Assembly (NCBI GenBank): GCA_900754175.1
Contig: CAAEBS010000038.1
Coordinates: forward strand, 1-14,126
Source: Clostridia bacterium
Lineage (GTDB): Bacteria; Bacillota; Clostridia; Oscillospirales; CAG-272
DNA: 14,126 nucleotides
Direction of reading: 5' to 3'
Part shown: in pieces, positions 7,614 to 14,126 of the stretch
How the letters are laid out: each line of letters opens with the position of its first letter
How positions within the stretch are numbered: the stretch's first letter is position 1
Program-made: the position numbers and the translations under genes
The notes under the pieces: generated by a model
The model's database searches: none
Seen by the model: only the letters and a program-made list of their open reading frames with translations
What the model was told of the DNA's origin: nothing

Positions 7614-8642
7614 TCAGGCGTTGTTCTCCAGCTCCATGCTTACCGTAAATTCTCCCTCCCGGGCGGCGAGGATTGAAATTCCGTCCCCCTCGATCCTGCC
7701 GACCGGAACGAGCGAATCGGAATACCCCGCACTGTCACGGTAGAACGCCGCCAGATTTCCCCACGGGGTGTAGATCGTCAGATCCCCGACCGCCGGATCG
7801 CAACCCGAAGCGTCCGAAACGTCCAGCTTCGGCGACGGATAAGCGATCTTCTCCGAGCCGTTGTAATCCGAAAACGTCAGCGTGATCGGCGCCTGCTTCA
7901 ACCTGCTTACCAGGTCCCGGCTTGCAGAATTATCGACAAGCGTCAGCATGACCGTCTGCTCCTCAAGCTTCATCTTCACCCGGACGCCCGCAACGCTTTC
8001 ACTGCCCCGGACATCCGAAGCGGCGGAAAGCTCCAGTCCCCGGATCCATTCCTTTACCCGCTCTCTGGCAGAGTCCCCTGCGGAAAATCCGGAAATGCAC
8101 AGCCCCTCCGGCACGGTTGCGCCCGTAATCTTCCGGAATTCTTCTTCCTCGTTCAGACTGCTTCCGCCGCTGGTGGCAAACGGGACAAGCGTCTTGCCGG
8201 AAAAGTCGTGCGCCTCCAGAAAGCTGTAAATAATCATCGGTGCGTCGTACCACCAGATCGGATAGCCGATAAAGACCACGTCGTATGCGGCAAACTCCTC
8301 CTCCGTCAGGTCATTTGCCAGCGCCGGGCGTGCCCCGGCTTTCTTTTCCTCCTGCGCCTTTGCCGTCACCTCGTTGTACACCGTGGAATACGGCGTTTCG
8401 GGCAGGATGCGGAACAGTTCTCCGCCGGTCTCGTCCGCTATGTATTCCGCCATCGTCTGCGTGTTGTGGGAGGCAGACCACGAAAAATAAGCGACAAGCA
8501 CCCGGCTCTCGCCGGCAAGCGGCGGGTTGGTCTCGGTATTTTCCTCGCCCTTTCCGGTCGCCTGAGTGCCCTTGGCGCAGGAGCCGAGAAACAGCAGTGC
8601 GCCGCACAAAAGTATGGAAAGTAAAATTTTAACTCTTTTCAT
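7614..8642 (-). CDS. Flavodoxin/cyclophilin-like lipoprotein
   Basis: 342 aa. Residues 1-22 are a lipoprotein signal peptide (KR, hydrophobic core, lipobox LGS-C22), so the protein should be lipid-anchored on the outer face of the membrane. A Ser/Thr/Glu-rich linker (23-45) leads to a flavodoxin_4-type domain (46-203), with the FMN phosphate loop at 53-61 (FSWSASHNT) and a YPIWW segment at 127-131. Residues about 221-340 match the cyclophilin-like fold family (Cyclophil_like: LVDNSASRDL, LTFSDYNGSEKI, PWGNLAAFYRD). The probable role is FMN-dependent electron transfer outside the cytosol; the partner is unknown. It starts inside the end of the DUF4405 gene (14-nt overlap), so translation is coupled; ribosome site AAAAGGAG. 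Last gene of the operon. Confidence 0.88.
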   Translation of the reverse strand: MKRVKILLSILLCGALLFLGSCAKGTQATGKGEENTETNPPLAGESRVLVAYFSWSASHNTQTMAEYIADETGGELFRILPETPYSTVYNEVTAKAQEEKKAGARPALANDLTEEEFAAYDVVFIGYPIWWYDAPMIIYSFLEAHDFSGKTLVPFATSGGSSLNEEEEFRKITGATVPEGLCISGFSAGDSARERVKEWIRGLELSAASDVRGSESVAGVRVKMKLEEQTVMLTLVDNSASRDLVSRLKQAPITLTFSDYNGSEKIAYPSPKLDVSDASGCDPAVGDLTIYTPWGNLAAFYRDSAGYSDSLVPVGRIEGDGISILAAREGEFTVSMELENNA

Positions 8643-9311
8643 CTTGTTTTCTCCTTTTTGTCAGCTTTGCACCGTAGTGCGTCAAGAAAATGCACAGCCC
8701 CATCAGGGCAAGATAATCCAGATAAAACAGCGCAACCGATTCGTTGGGATCCAGAAAGACGAACTCGCTTTGCAGAAAAAGATAGCGCAGATAATTCCGG
8801 CGGATCAATGCGAAAACGCCGTAGCCGGCAACTGCCGCCCCCAGCAGAAAGGACAGAATTTTTCTCACCCTTGAGGGCTTGCAGTGCAACGCCTTTTTCA
8901 GTATCGTCAGGATCATGCCCCAGTGAAGCCCGAGGTGGGCGCTCATCAGCAGAAAGCCCCAGTATGCGCCGAGCAGATGCAACCGCCGGGCAAACAGCAC
9001 CCCGCCGCCGTCGGCAGAAAGGCAAATACGTGGCGGGAAAGAGCGATCCCGCTGTACATCTGCGCAAGCATGGCAAGCAGAACCAGAACGTCCAGACAAA
9101 GCGTCAGAATTCTTGTTGCCGTATACCGCCCGGCAAAGAGATTTTTGTACCAGCGCCGGTTCAGGACGTGATGTACGATAAAGAGGACGAACATTGCCGC
9201 TCCCACCCATTCGTGCGCAACCTCGCCGAAAAACGGGTATCCCATCAGGAAAAGAAGCGCAAGCGTCATCAGCAGATCGACCGCCAGCCTGACCTTTCCC
9301 CTCGCCGTCAT
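8629..9311 (-). pseudogene. DUF4405 membrane protein, frameshifted
   Basis: About 227 codons of a DUF4405-family integral membrane protein with around six hydrophobic segments. The first frame (9311 to stop at 8946) gives residues 1-101 in register, then runs into a wrong Cys/Gly-rich frame; the second frame (open 9210-8629) resumes with LFARRLHLLGAYWG and runs to the natural end. The break lies at 9000-9013 in GGCGGCGGGG; one missing G (or two extra bases) restores PTAGGVLF. Membrane-embedded His residues (H33, H47, H48, H94 and two or more in LHLLGAYWGFLLMSAHLGLHWG) resemble di-haem cytochrome b-like proteins, so electron transfer across the membrane is a reasonable guess. ATGA overlap with the CMD gene upstream and a 14-nt overlap with the lipoprotein gene downstream. 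A sequence error in a GC-rich run is as likely as a real mutation. Confidence 0.82.
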
Positions 9312-9994
9312 GTCTCTCCCGCCTTTTTCACGCAGGCAAGCGCATTCAGACTGCGGGGATAGCCGATATACGGCAGGCAGTTGAGAACCACACGGGTCAG
9401 AAATTCCGCATCGTTTCCGATCGCCATATTTCCCTTTGCGTGCGCCGTCAGCTGCGGCTCACAGCCGCCCTGCGCCGCAAGAAAGCAAAAGGTAATCAGC
9501 TCCCGCTCGGGAAGCGACAGCCCCCGGCGGGTGTAGTAGTCCCCGAAGCAGTTTTCCGCCAGCCAGCGGTTGACGGTTCCCGTCTGCCATGCCTGCCGTA
9601 TCCGCTCGCCGAAGATCTCCGCCTGCGCCTGTACTCCCTGCTCCAGCCGGTTCTCCTGCGTCACGGTCGCCTGCCCCGCCAGCGGGAGCGATACCCCGCC
9701 GGCGGTCAGAACCTCGTTGGTCACTCTGAGGAACGGCAGAACCCGTCCGTACCCCAGATAATCGGTTGCCTGATATATGACTTCCTTTACGGCAACCGGA
9801 GAAAGCCCTCTCTCCAGCGCCTCCGGAAGCAGTTCCCGGTACGCTTCCGTCCCTCCGCATCCCATCAGCGCCGCCAGAACGGCAAGGTAATGCAATCTTG
9901 CGGGGAGGCGGACCTCGTCACCGTTTACCGCCTCGTCCCGCATGAAACGCTCCAGGATCTCCGCATATTCAGGGTCGGTTTTCCGGATGTCCAT
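9308..9994 (-). CDS. Carboxymuconolactone decarboxylase-like, two domains
   Basis: 228 aa with two tandem CMD/AhpD-like helical domains. Domain 1 is about 32-95 (ARLHYLAVLAALMGCGG, then YLGYGRVLPF); domain 2 about 163-224 (ERELITFCFLAAQGGCEPQL with H185, then YIGYPRSLNAL). No AhpD-type CxxC pair is present, so simple disulfide reductase activity is unlikely; C178 and H185 of domain 2 are the best candidate active residues. These proteins are often found beside, or fused to, the cupin type present upstream in this operon; their reaction is not well known. Ribosome site GAGGGG lies in the 7-nt gap after the aldo/keto reductase gene, and the stop shares ATGA with the next start. Confidence 0.88.
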   Translation of the reverse strand: MDIRKTDPEYAEILERFMRDEAVNGDEVRLPARLHYLAVLAALMGCGGTEAYRELLPEALERGLSPVAVKEVIYQATDYLGYGRVLPFLRVTNEVLTAGGVSLPLAGQATVTQENRLEQGVQAQAEIFGERIRQAWQTGTVNRWLAENCFGDYYTRRGLSLPERELITFCFLAAQGGCEPQLTAHAKGNMAIGNDAEFLTRVVLNCLPYIGYPRSLNALACVKKAGET

Positions 9995-10001
9995 ACGCCC
10001 C

Positions 10002-10976
10002 TCACTTTTCCGCCAGCAAAGCGCCGACTATCTTGTGCGGAACGTACGGCTCCTCCAGGAAAGCGATATCCTCCGCCGTCAGGTGTACGTCAAACGCTCC
10101 CGCCGCATCGTCAAGATACCGCACCTTGGTCGCTCCGACAATGGGGGAAGTCACACCTTTGGCAAACTGCCAAGCAAGAGCGATCTGCGTCATGGTCTTT
10201 CCGTATTTCTGCGCAAGCTCCTCCACCCGCAGAACGATCTTCCGGTCCTCCGCTTCGGTGGTGTCGTATTTTTTTGCCGCCGTGCGGTCGGTCTGACTGC
10301 GCAGGGTGTCGGTATGCCATTCGGTACGGCAGAGTCTGCCCGCCGCAAGCGGACTGTACGGCGTGCGTGCCACGTTCATCTGCTCGCAGATCGGAATCAG
10401 CTCCCGCTCGTCCTCCCGGTACAGCAGGTTGTAGTGATCCTGCATGGAGACGAACGGCGTCCAGCCGTTGTCCCGTGCGCAGAGCTGCATATTGTAAAAC
10501 TGATAGCCGTACATCGCCGAAGCGCCGAGCGCCCGCACCTTCCCTGCTTTCACCAGCGAGTGGAGCGCCTCCATAGTCTCCTCAATCGGCGTGGAATAGT
10601 CGTAGCGGTGGATGATGTACAGATCCAGATAGTCGGTTCCCAGTCGTTGCAACGTGCCGTCGATCTCCCGCTCAATCGCCGCCCGGGAAAGATGTCCCTC
10701 GTTGAAATAGACCTTGGACGCCAGAACCACCTTGTCCCTTGCAACATTTTTCCGGATCGCCCTCCCGAGATACTCCTCGCTGGTTCCGTGGGAGTAGGTG
10801 TTTGCCGTATCAAAGAAATTGATGCCCAGCTCCAGGGCGTGGTGGACCATTTCCTCGGTCTTTTCCGGGTCAAGCGTCCATTCATGAAAGTCCGCCGAGG
10901 GCTTGCCAAAGCTCATACACCCCACACAGAGTCTGGATACCTCAATTCCGCTGTTTCCGAGTTTTGCATATTCCAT
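10002..10976 (-). CDS. Aldo/keto reductase, YajO/IolS-like
   Basis: 324 aa. NAD(P)H-dependent (alpha/beta)8-barrel oxidoreductase with the full catalytic tetrad: D56, Y61 (FFDTANTYSHG), K88 (ASKVYF) and H123 (YIIHRYD). The opening GNSGIEVSRLCVGCMSFG and the nucleotide-binding region near 280 (SPIVGATKV) place it in the group of YajO/IolS/Gcy-type reductases that act on sugars or small carbonyls. ATG 10976 is chosen because a perfect TAAGGAGG lies 10 nt upstream; the longer open frame reaches back into the preceding gene. That ribosome site overlaps the stop codon of the other aldo/keto reductase gene, so the two are translated together. Confidence 0.92.
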   Translation of the reverse strand: MEYAKLGNSGIEVSRLCVGCMSFGKPSADFHEWTLDPEKTEEMVHHALELGINFFDTANTYSHGTSEEYLGRAIRKNVARDKVVLASKVYFNEGHLSRAAIEREIDGTLQRLGTDYLDLYIIHRYDYSTPIEETMEALHSLVKAGKVRALGASAMYGYQFYNMQLCARDNGWTPFVSMQDHYNLLYREDERELIPICEQMNVARTPYSPLAAGRLCRTEWHTDTLRSQTDRTAAKKYDTTEAEDRKIVLRVEELAQKYGKTMTQIALAWQFAKGVTSPIVGATKVRYLDDAAGAFDVHLTAEDIAFLEEPYVPHKIVGALLAEK

Positions 10977-10990
10977 TTTTAAAATCCTCC

Positions 10991-11878
10991 TTACCAGTTT
11001 TTCTTTTCCTGTCTGCTGTCGTGATTTTTCCGGCGCTCGGTGACCATGCTCACAAACCACTCGACCATTGCCGGGTCCTCGTGAGAAAAGAAAGCGCTCT
11101 GCGCCGTGTCCAGTGCGGATACAGCCGCCATATCCTCATCCGACAGCGAAAAATCAAATACGTTGAAGTTTTCCTGCATCCGCTCGATATGCGTGGACTT
11201 CGGGATCACGACGGTTCCCTGTTGCAGATGCCAGCGCAGAATGACCTGCGCTACCGTCCTGCCGTATTTTGCGCCGATCTTTGCCAGCACGGGATTTTCA
11301 AACATTCCGCATCTGCCCTCGCCGAAAGGCGCCCACGCCTCGACCTGCACGCCGTACTTCTCCATCCACTTCCGTGCCTCATTCTGCTGATGCAGAGGGT
11401 GCAGTTCCACCTGGTTGACCATCGGGCAGATGCGGGCAAAGGAGCAGAGATCCACCAGTCGGTCGGGATAGAAATTGGACACGCCGATAGAGCGGATTTT
11501 GCCCTCATCGTAAAGCTCCTCCAGCGCCCGCCATGCGCCGTAGTAGTCGGAAAACGGCTGATGCAACAGGCAGAGATCCAGATAATCGGTGCGCAGTTTT
11601 CTCATGGATTCCAGTACCGAAGCCTTTGCCGCCTCGTAGCCGTAATTGTCGATCCAGACCTTGGTCGTCAGAAAAATGTCTTTTCTGTCCACGCCGGATT
11701 TTTCAATCGCCGCTCCGACCTGCTCCTCGTTGAAATACGCCTGCGCCGTGTCGATCGACCGGTATCCCACCGCCAGCGCATCGCTCACACAGCGCTCACA
11801 TTCCTCCTGCGTGACCTGATAAACGCCGTAACCCAGCTGAGGCATCTTCACGCCGTTGCTCAAGATTTTGTACTCCAT
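10991..11878 (-). CDS. Aldo/keto reductase, AKR5-like
   Basis: 295 aa, slightly longer than the usual 275-285 because of a charged C-terminal tail (about 270-295). Tetrad D43, Y48 (SIDTAQAYFNE), K73 (TTKVW) and H106 (CLLHQPF) is complete, and VVIPKSTHIERMQENFNVFDF is the classic NADPH-binding segment of the 2,5-diketo-gluconate reductase / methylglyoxal reductase branch. It should reduce small aldehydes or ketones in the cytosol. Ribosome site GAAGGAGAA just before the ATG; 17 nt after the cupin gene. The protein starts with MEY like the next reductase, but the two belong to different branches and are not a recent duplication. Confidence 0.92.
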   Translation of the reverse strand: MEYKILSNGVKMPQLGYGVYQVTQEECERCVSDALAVGYRSIDTAQAYFNEEQVGAAIEKSGVDRKDIFLTTKVWIDNYGYEAAKASVLESMRKLRTDYLDLCLLHQPFSDYYGAWRALEELYDEGKIRSIGVSNFYPDRLVDLCSFARICPMVNQVELHPLHQQNEARKWMEKYGVQVEAWAPFGEGRCGMFENPVLAKIGAKYGRTVAQVILRWHLQQGTVVIPKSTHIERMQENFNVFDFSLSDEDMAAVSALDTAQSAFFSHEDPAMVEWFVSMVTERRKNHDSRQEKKNW

Positions 11879-11895
11879 TTCTCCTTCTCCTTTTC

Positions 11896-12330
11896 TTATT
11901 TCAGTTTTTCATATTCTTCATCGCTTACCGGCTCGCACCATTCGTTCCGGGCATCCACGCCCGGCACCTCCACGGCAATGTGGCTAAACCAGCTGTCCGC
12001 CTTGGCTCCGTGCCAGTGCTTTACCTCCGGCGGAATGGTTATAACCGTCCCCGGGGTCAGGCTTACCGGCTCCTTTCCCTCCTCGCAGTACCAGCCCTCG
12101 CCCGCCGTACAGATCAGAATCTGACCGCCACCCTTGGCGGCATGATGAATGTGCCAGTTGTTCCGGCACCCCGGCGCAAAGGTAACGTTGGCAAGGAACA
12201 CCGTCTTTGCCGGGTCGGTAAGCGGGTTGAGAAAGGACGCCCCCGAAAAATATTTCGCATACGCCATGTTCTCCGCTCCCCGTCCGAAAAGGTTTTCGCC
12301 GTCAAATTTTTTCTCATCCGCAATTTTCAT
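11896..12330 (-). CDS. Cupin-domain protein (CMD-associated type)
   Basis: 144 aa, single cupin beta-barrel (about 40-125). Metal ligands are visible as H60-x-H62 in motif 1 (NNWHIHHA), Q70 in the place of the usual Glu, and H105 in motif 2 (PPEVKHWHG). The GGGQIL segment with Gln is the normal form in this subfamily as I know it, not a damage sign. The C-terminal NEWCEPVSDEEY is also typical. The subfamily is repeatedly found together with CMD-like proteins. ATG 12330 is selected over the upstream in-frame start at 12417 because a GGGAG site precedes it and the upstream start would overlap the flavodoxin gene. Confidence 0.88.
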   Translation of the reverse strand: MKIADEKKFDGENLFGRGAENMAYAKYFSGASFLNPLTDPAKTVFLANVTFAPGCRNNWHIHHAAKGGGQILICTAGEGWYCEEGKEPVSLTPGTVITIPPEVKHWHGAKADSWFSHIAVEVPGVDARNEWCEPVSDEEYEKLK

Positions 12331-12374
12331 TTTTCTTTCTCCCGAAAAGCTTTTACTGTTTGTATCCACGCTCC

Positions 12375-12392
12375 GATCCGGTCCTCCGGATC
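12375..12392 (-). other. Hairpin between flavodoxin and cupin genes
   Basis: Perfect 7-bp inverted repeat (GATCCGG / CCGGATC) with a 4-nt loop in the only long gap (73 nt) within the operon. No T-run follows on the minus strand, so it is not a standard terminator. It could protect or process the mRNA so that the first gene is made at a different level. Confidence 0.4.
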
Positions 12393-12403
12393 TCACTTTC
12401 TTT

Positions 12404-12919
12404 TCAGTTTTCCTCACTCACCCATTTTTCAATCGTCTTCTCCGCCTCCGCTATGCGGCTCCCGTGCACGGCAAGTCCCGGCTTTACGGTCGCACCGGGG
12501 CAAAGTCTGCGGATATCGGCAAGGCTGCTGCCAAGCCCGCTCCCCTCATGCGTACAGAACGGACGGATAATCTTTCCGGCAAAACCGTAGGTTTCCAGAA
12601 AAGTAAATACCGCCATCGGCATGGTCCCCCAGTAATTCGGATAGCCAAGATAAATCACGTCGTAGCGCTCCGGGTCTGCAAGCGTGCTTGTGATCGCCGG
12701 GCGGGCGTTGCTCCTCTGGTCAGTGCATGCCTGCTCGATGCAGTCATTATACCCCGTTGCATACGGTTTTATCTGCTCGATTTTGAAAAGTTCTCCACCC
12801 GTCAGGGCGGCGATCTTCTCTGCTACGACCTCGGTATTTCCTTTTTTCAGCATTTTCAGCTGTCCGCTGACGTAATTTTCTCCCGTTCTGGAATAATAAG
12901 CAATCAATATTTTCGGCAT
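12404..12919 (-). CDS. Flavodoxin (flavodoxin_4 type)
   Basis: 171 aa, cytosolic (no signal peptide). Begins with the beta-1 strand and FMN phosphate loop ILIAYYSRTGENY (loop residues 10-15), followed by the insertion and NTEVVAEKIA that mark this subfamily; YPNYWGTMP (about 93-101) and a glycine-rich loop near 122-130 complete the FMN site. It should carry one or two electrons between redox enzymes, with the reductases downstream as possible partners. Ribosome site AAAGGAGG 9 nt before the ATG. First gene of the operon, divergent from the LysR gene. It shares fold and family with the flavodoxin part of the lipoprotein at the other end of the operon. Confidence 0.92.
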   Translation of the reverse strand: MPKILIAYYSRTGENYVSGQLKMLKKGNTEVVAEKIAALTGGELFKIEQIKPYATGYNDCIEQACTDQRSNARPAITSTLADPERYDVIYLGYPNYWGTMPMAVFTFLETYGFAGKIIRPFCTHEGSGLGSSLADIRRLCPGATVKPGLAVHGSRIAEAEKTIEKWVSEEN

Positions 12920-12949
12920 TTCTGCGTCCTCCTTTGCTTTTCTGCCCTT

Positions 12950-12978
12950 ATTTTACCACAAAATTTCTTGACACGGAA
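12950..12978 (-). promoter_or_regulatory. Promoter of the redox operon
   Basis: Minus strand TTCCGT (12978-12973), 17 bp, TAAAAT (12955-12950) with a TGG extension. The -10 is good, the -35 is poor. This form fits a promoter that needs an activator such as the divergent LysR protein. Its -35 overlaps the -35 of the LysR promoter. Confidence 0.55.
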
Positions 12979-12996
12979 TCTCCGATATGTTATAAT
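12968..12996 (+). promoter_or_regulatory. Consensus promoter of the LysR gene
   Basis: TTGACA (12968-12973), exactly 17 bp, TATAAT (12991-12996), preceded by TGT (extended -10). All twelve hexamer bases match sigma-A consensus. An inverted repeat AGTAT-N13-ATACT (12997-13019) lies just downstream, where binding could repress the gene. Confidence 0.85.
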
Positions 12997-13032
12997 AGTA
13001 TCAATCAAAAGTTTATACTGCGGAGATCTGCC

Positions 13033-13920
13033 ATGTATAACTATCTTCTGGACACCCTGATTGCCGTTGTGAAATCCGGCAGCTTTACCAAGGCTTCCGA
13101 AAAGCTGTATCTTTCCCCCACCGCCGTGATGAAGCAGATCAACACGCTGGAAAAGCAACTGGATCTGAAGCTGCTTCGCCGCACGCCGAACGGGGTGGAG
13201 CTTACCCCCGCCGGGAAAGTGGTCTACCGTGACGCAAAGTTTATGGTGGACTATGCAAAAAAGACGATTGCAGAAGCCAGAGCGGCGGAAAGCCGGTACG
13301 ACACGACCTTTTGCGTGGGGACATCCCTGCTCAATCCTGCCAAGCCGTTTATGGATATCTGGTACCGGGTCAACCAGAAGTTCCCCGATTACAAGCTTCA
13401 TCTGGTTCCTTTTGAGGACGACCACAACGGAATTTTATCCGAAATCGGACAGCTCGGTGAAAAATTTGATTTTCTGATCGGTGTTTGCGATTCCCGCACC
13501 TGGCTTTCGATGTGCAATTTTCTGCCGCTGGGCAGGTACCGGAAAATGATTGCCGTATCCCGGGAACACCGCCTTGCCGGGAAAAAGAAAATCAGCCTCT
13601 CTGACCTTTACGGCGAGATGCTGATGATGGTGAAGCGGGGAGATTCCGGCGTCAATGACTTCCTCCGGAACGACCTGGAGAGAAACCACCCGCAGATCCA
13701 TATCGAGGATACGGCGCAGTTCTACGACCTTTCGGTTTTCAATCGCTGTGCGGAAACGGGAAACGCCCTCCTTACCATCGAATGTTGGCAGGAGGTCCAC
13801 CCCGGTCTTGTCACTATCCCCGTGGACTGGGAGTACAGCATCCCCTACGGTTTACTCTACGCCAAAGACGCCCCGGACGACGTCCTGCGCTTCACCAAAG
13901 AAGTAGAAAAGATAATTTAG
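13033..13920 (+). CDS. LysR-family transcriptional regulator
   Basis: 295 aa, standard length. The winged helix-turn-helix is at about residues 1-60 (SGSFTKASEKLYLSPTAVMKQINTLEKQL, then RTPNGVELTPAG); the effector-binding periplasmic-protein-like domain covers about 90-295. Methionine 13033 is chosen since the upstream part of the frame overlaps the promoter and a GGAG site precedes this ATG. LysR proteins usually activate a divergent operon in response to a small molecule and repress themselves; the adjacent redox operon is the obvious target, and a carbonyl or oxidant signal is plausible but unproven. The gene ends with two consecutive TAG codons. Confidence 0.93.
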   Translation: MYNYLLDTLIAVVKSGSFTKASEKLYLSPTAVMKQINTLEKQLDLKLLRRTPNGVELTPAGKVVYRDAKFMVDYAKKTIAEARAAESRYDTTFCVGTSLLNPAKPFMDIWYRVNQKFPDYKLHLVPFEDDHNGILSEIGQLGEKFDFLIGVCDSRTWLSMCNFLPLGRYRKMIAVSREHRLAGKKKISLSDLYGEMLMMVKRGDSGVNDFLRNDLERNHPQIHIEDTAQFYDLSVFNRCAETGNALLTIECWQEVHPGLVTIPVDWEYSIPYGLLYAKDAPDDVLRFTKEVEKII

Positions 13921-13924
13921 TAGC

Positions 13925-13956
13925 GGGGGAAACTTTTCTGGAGAAAAGTTTTCCCC
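13925..13956. repeat. Long palindromic hairpin after LysR gene
   Basis: A 14-bp stem (one G·T wobble) from GGGGGAAACTTTTC to GAAAAGTTTTCCCC with a TGGA loop, starting 4 nt after the stop. No T-run follows in either direction, so termination is uncertain. Directly after it comes a second small A/T-rich palindrome (AAAAG-A-CTTTT). From memory, hairpins of this kind followed by GGACCCC occur as intergenic repeats in gut Clostridia; a search is needed. Confidence 0.55.
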
Positions 13957-14058
13957 GGACCCCTTTCAAAAGACTTTTAAACAAGGAGTAGGGGGTATGC
14001 TGACCCGGGGTTTTACCGTTGCGGAAGTTGGCAGGATTTAGTCGGTGCGTTCGCCCAT

Positions 14059-14126
14059 AGGAGATCCCGACCTGCGGTCGCCCTCCGGGTTCGACTCCGG
14101 GCTTCGCCCTCCGCTCAGGATGACAC
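14059..14126. repeat. Probable dispersed GC-rich repeat at window edge
   Basis: This block has internal direct repeats: TCGCCCTCCG at 14078-14087 and 14104-14113, and CTCCGGG at 14083-14089 and 14095-14101. It ends in CTCAGGATGACAC; the reverse complement GTGTCATCCTGAGCG is a start I recognise from common intergenic repeats of gut bacteria. The rest of 13957-14126 shows no gene I can support. Confidence 0.5.

Noticed and set aside
10002..11878. Two aldo/keto reductase genes as a recent tandem duplication
   Set aside because: They differ in length, motif context and cofactor segment and belong to separate AKR branches; only the MEY start is shared.
13997..14041. Mini-ORF of 14 codons after AGGGGGT
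   Set aside because: Very short, inside repeat-like sequence, with no recognisable product; the purine run before it is probably chance.
14084..14105. tRNA-like T-arm (GGTTCGACTCC)
   Set aside because: Only two base pairs can form around the TTCGACT loop and no anticodon arm or acceptor stem is found nearby; it is part of the repeat block.

Overview
The window looks like chromosomal DNA of a Gram-positive bacterium, most likely an uncultured member of the Clostridia (Bacillota). The reasons are strong AAGGAG(G)-type ribosome binding sites before almost every gene, several near-consensus sigma-A promoters with 17-bp spacing and TG-extended -10 boxes, a lipoprotein with a lipobox, Rho-independent terminators, and protein families common in gut Clostridia (flavodoxin_4, DUF4405, CMD/cupin, cyclophilin-like). 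This is inference; no marker gene is present. No tRNA, rRNA, CRISPR array or transposase was seen.

Left part (1-4311). Two back-to-back hairpin terminators close a gene lying outside the window. A minus-strand gene then encodes a short collagen-like (Gly-X-Y) protein with a beta-rich C-terminal region. A strong terminator separates it from a large minus-strand MMPL/RND-type exporter that is broken: one in-frame amber codon, one single-base frameshift near the 3' end, and possibly a lost start codon. A TetR-family regulator, which appears intact, is divergently transcribed from it; the shared gap holds a palindrome (TTGCA-N7-TGCAA) overlapping a consensus-like promoter.

Middle (5070-7606). 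A minus-strand pair, a GNAT acetyltransferase of the spermidine/diamine type followed by a cytidine-deaminase-like enzyme, is divergent from a plus-strand MATE efflux pump. Both directions have clear back-to-back promoters. A bidirectional terminator follows the MATE gene.

Right part (7614-13920). Seven tightly packed minus-strand genes form one apparent redox operon, read from 12919 down to 7614: flavodoxin, cupin, aldo/keto reductase (AKR5-like), aldo/keto reductase (YajO/IolS-like), two-domain carboxymuconolactone-decarboxylase-like protein, DUF4405 membrane protein (frameshifted), and a lipoprotein carrying a flavodoxin domain plus a cyclophilin-like domain. It is divergent from a LysR-type regulator whose own promoter is a perfect TTGACA-N17-TATAAT, while the operon promoter has a poor -35, which suggests activation by LysR. 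The set would combine cytosolic carbonyl/flavin redox enzymes with a histidine-rich, possibly haem-binding membrane protein and an extracytoplasmic flavodoxin.

The right edge (13921-14126) has no convincing gene; it holds a long hairpin and a GC-rich block with internal repeats that looks like a dispersed intergenic repeat.
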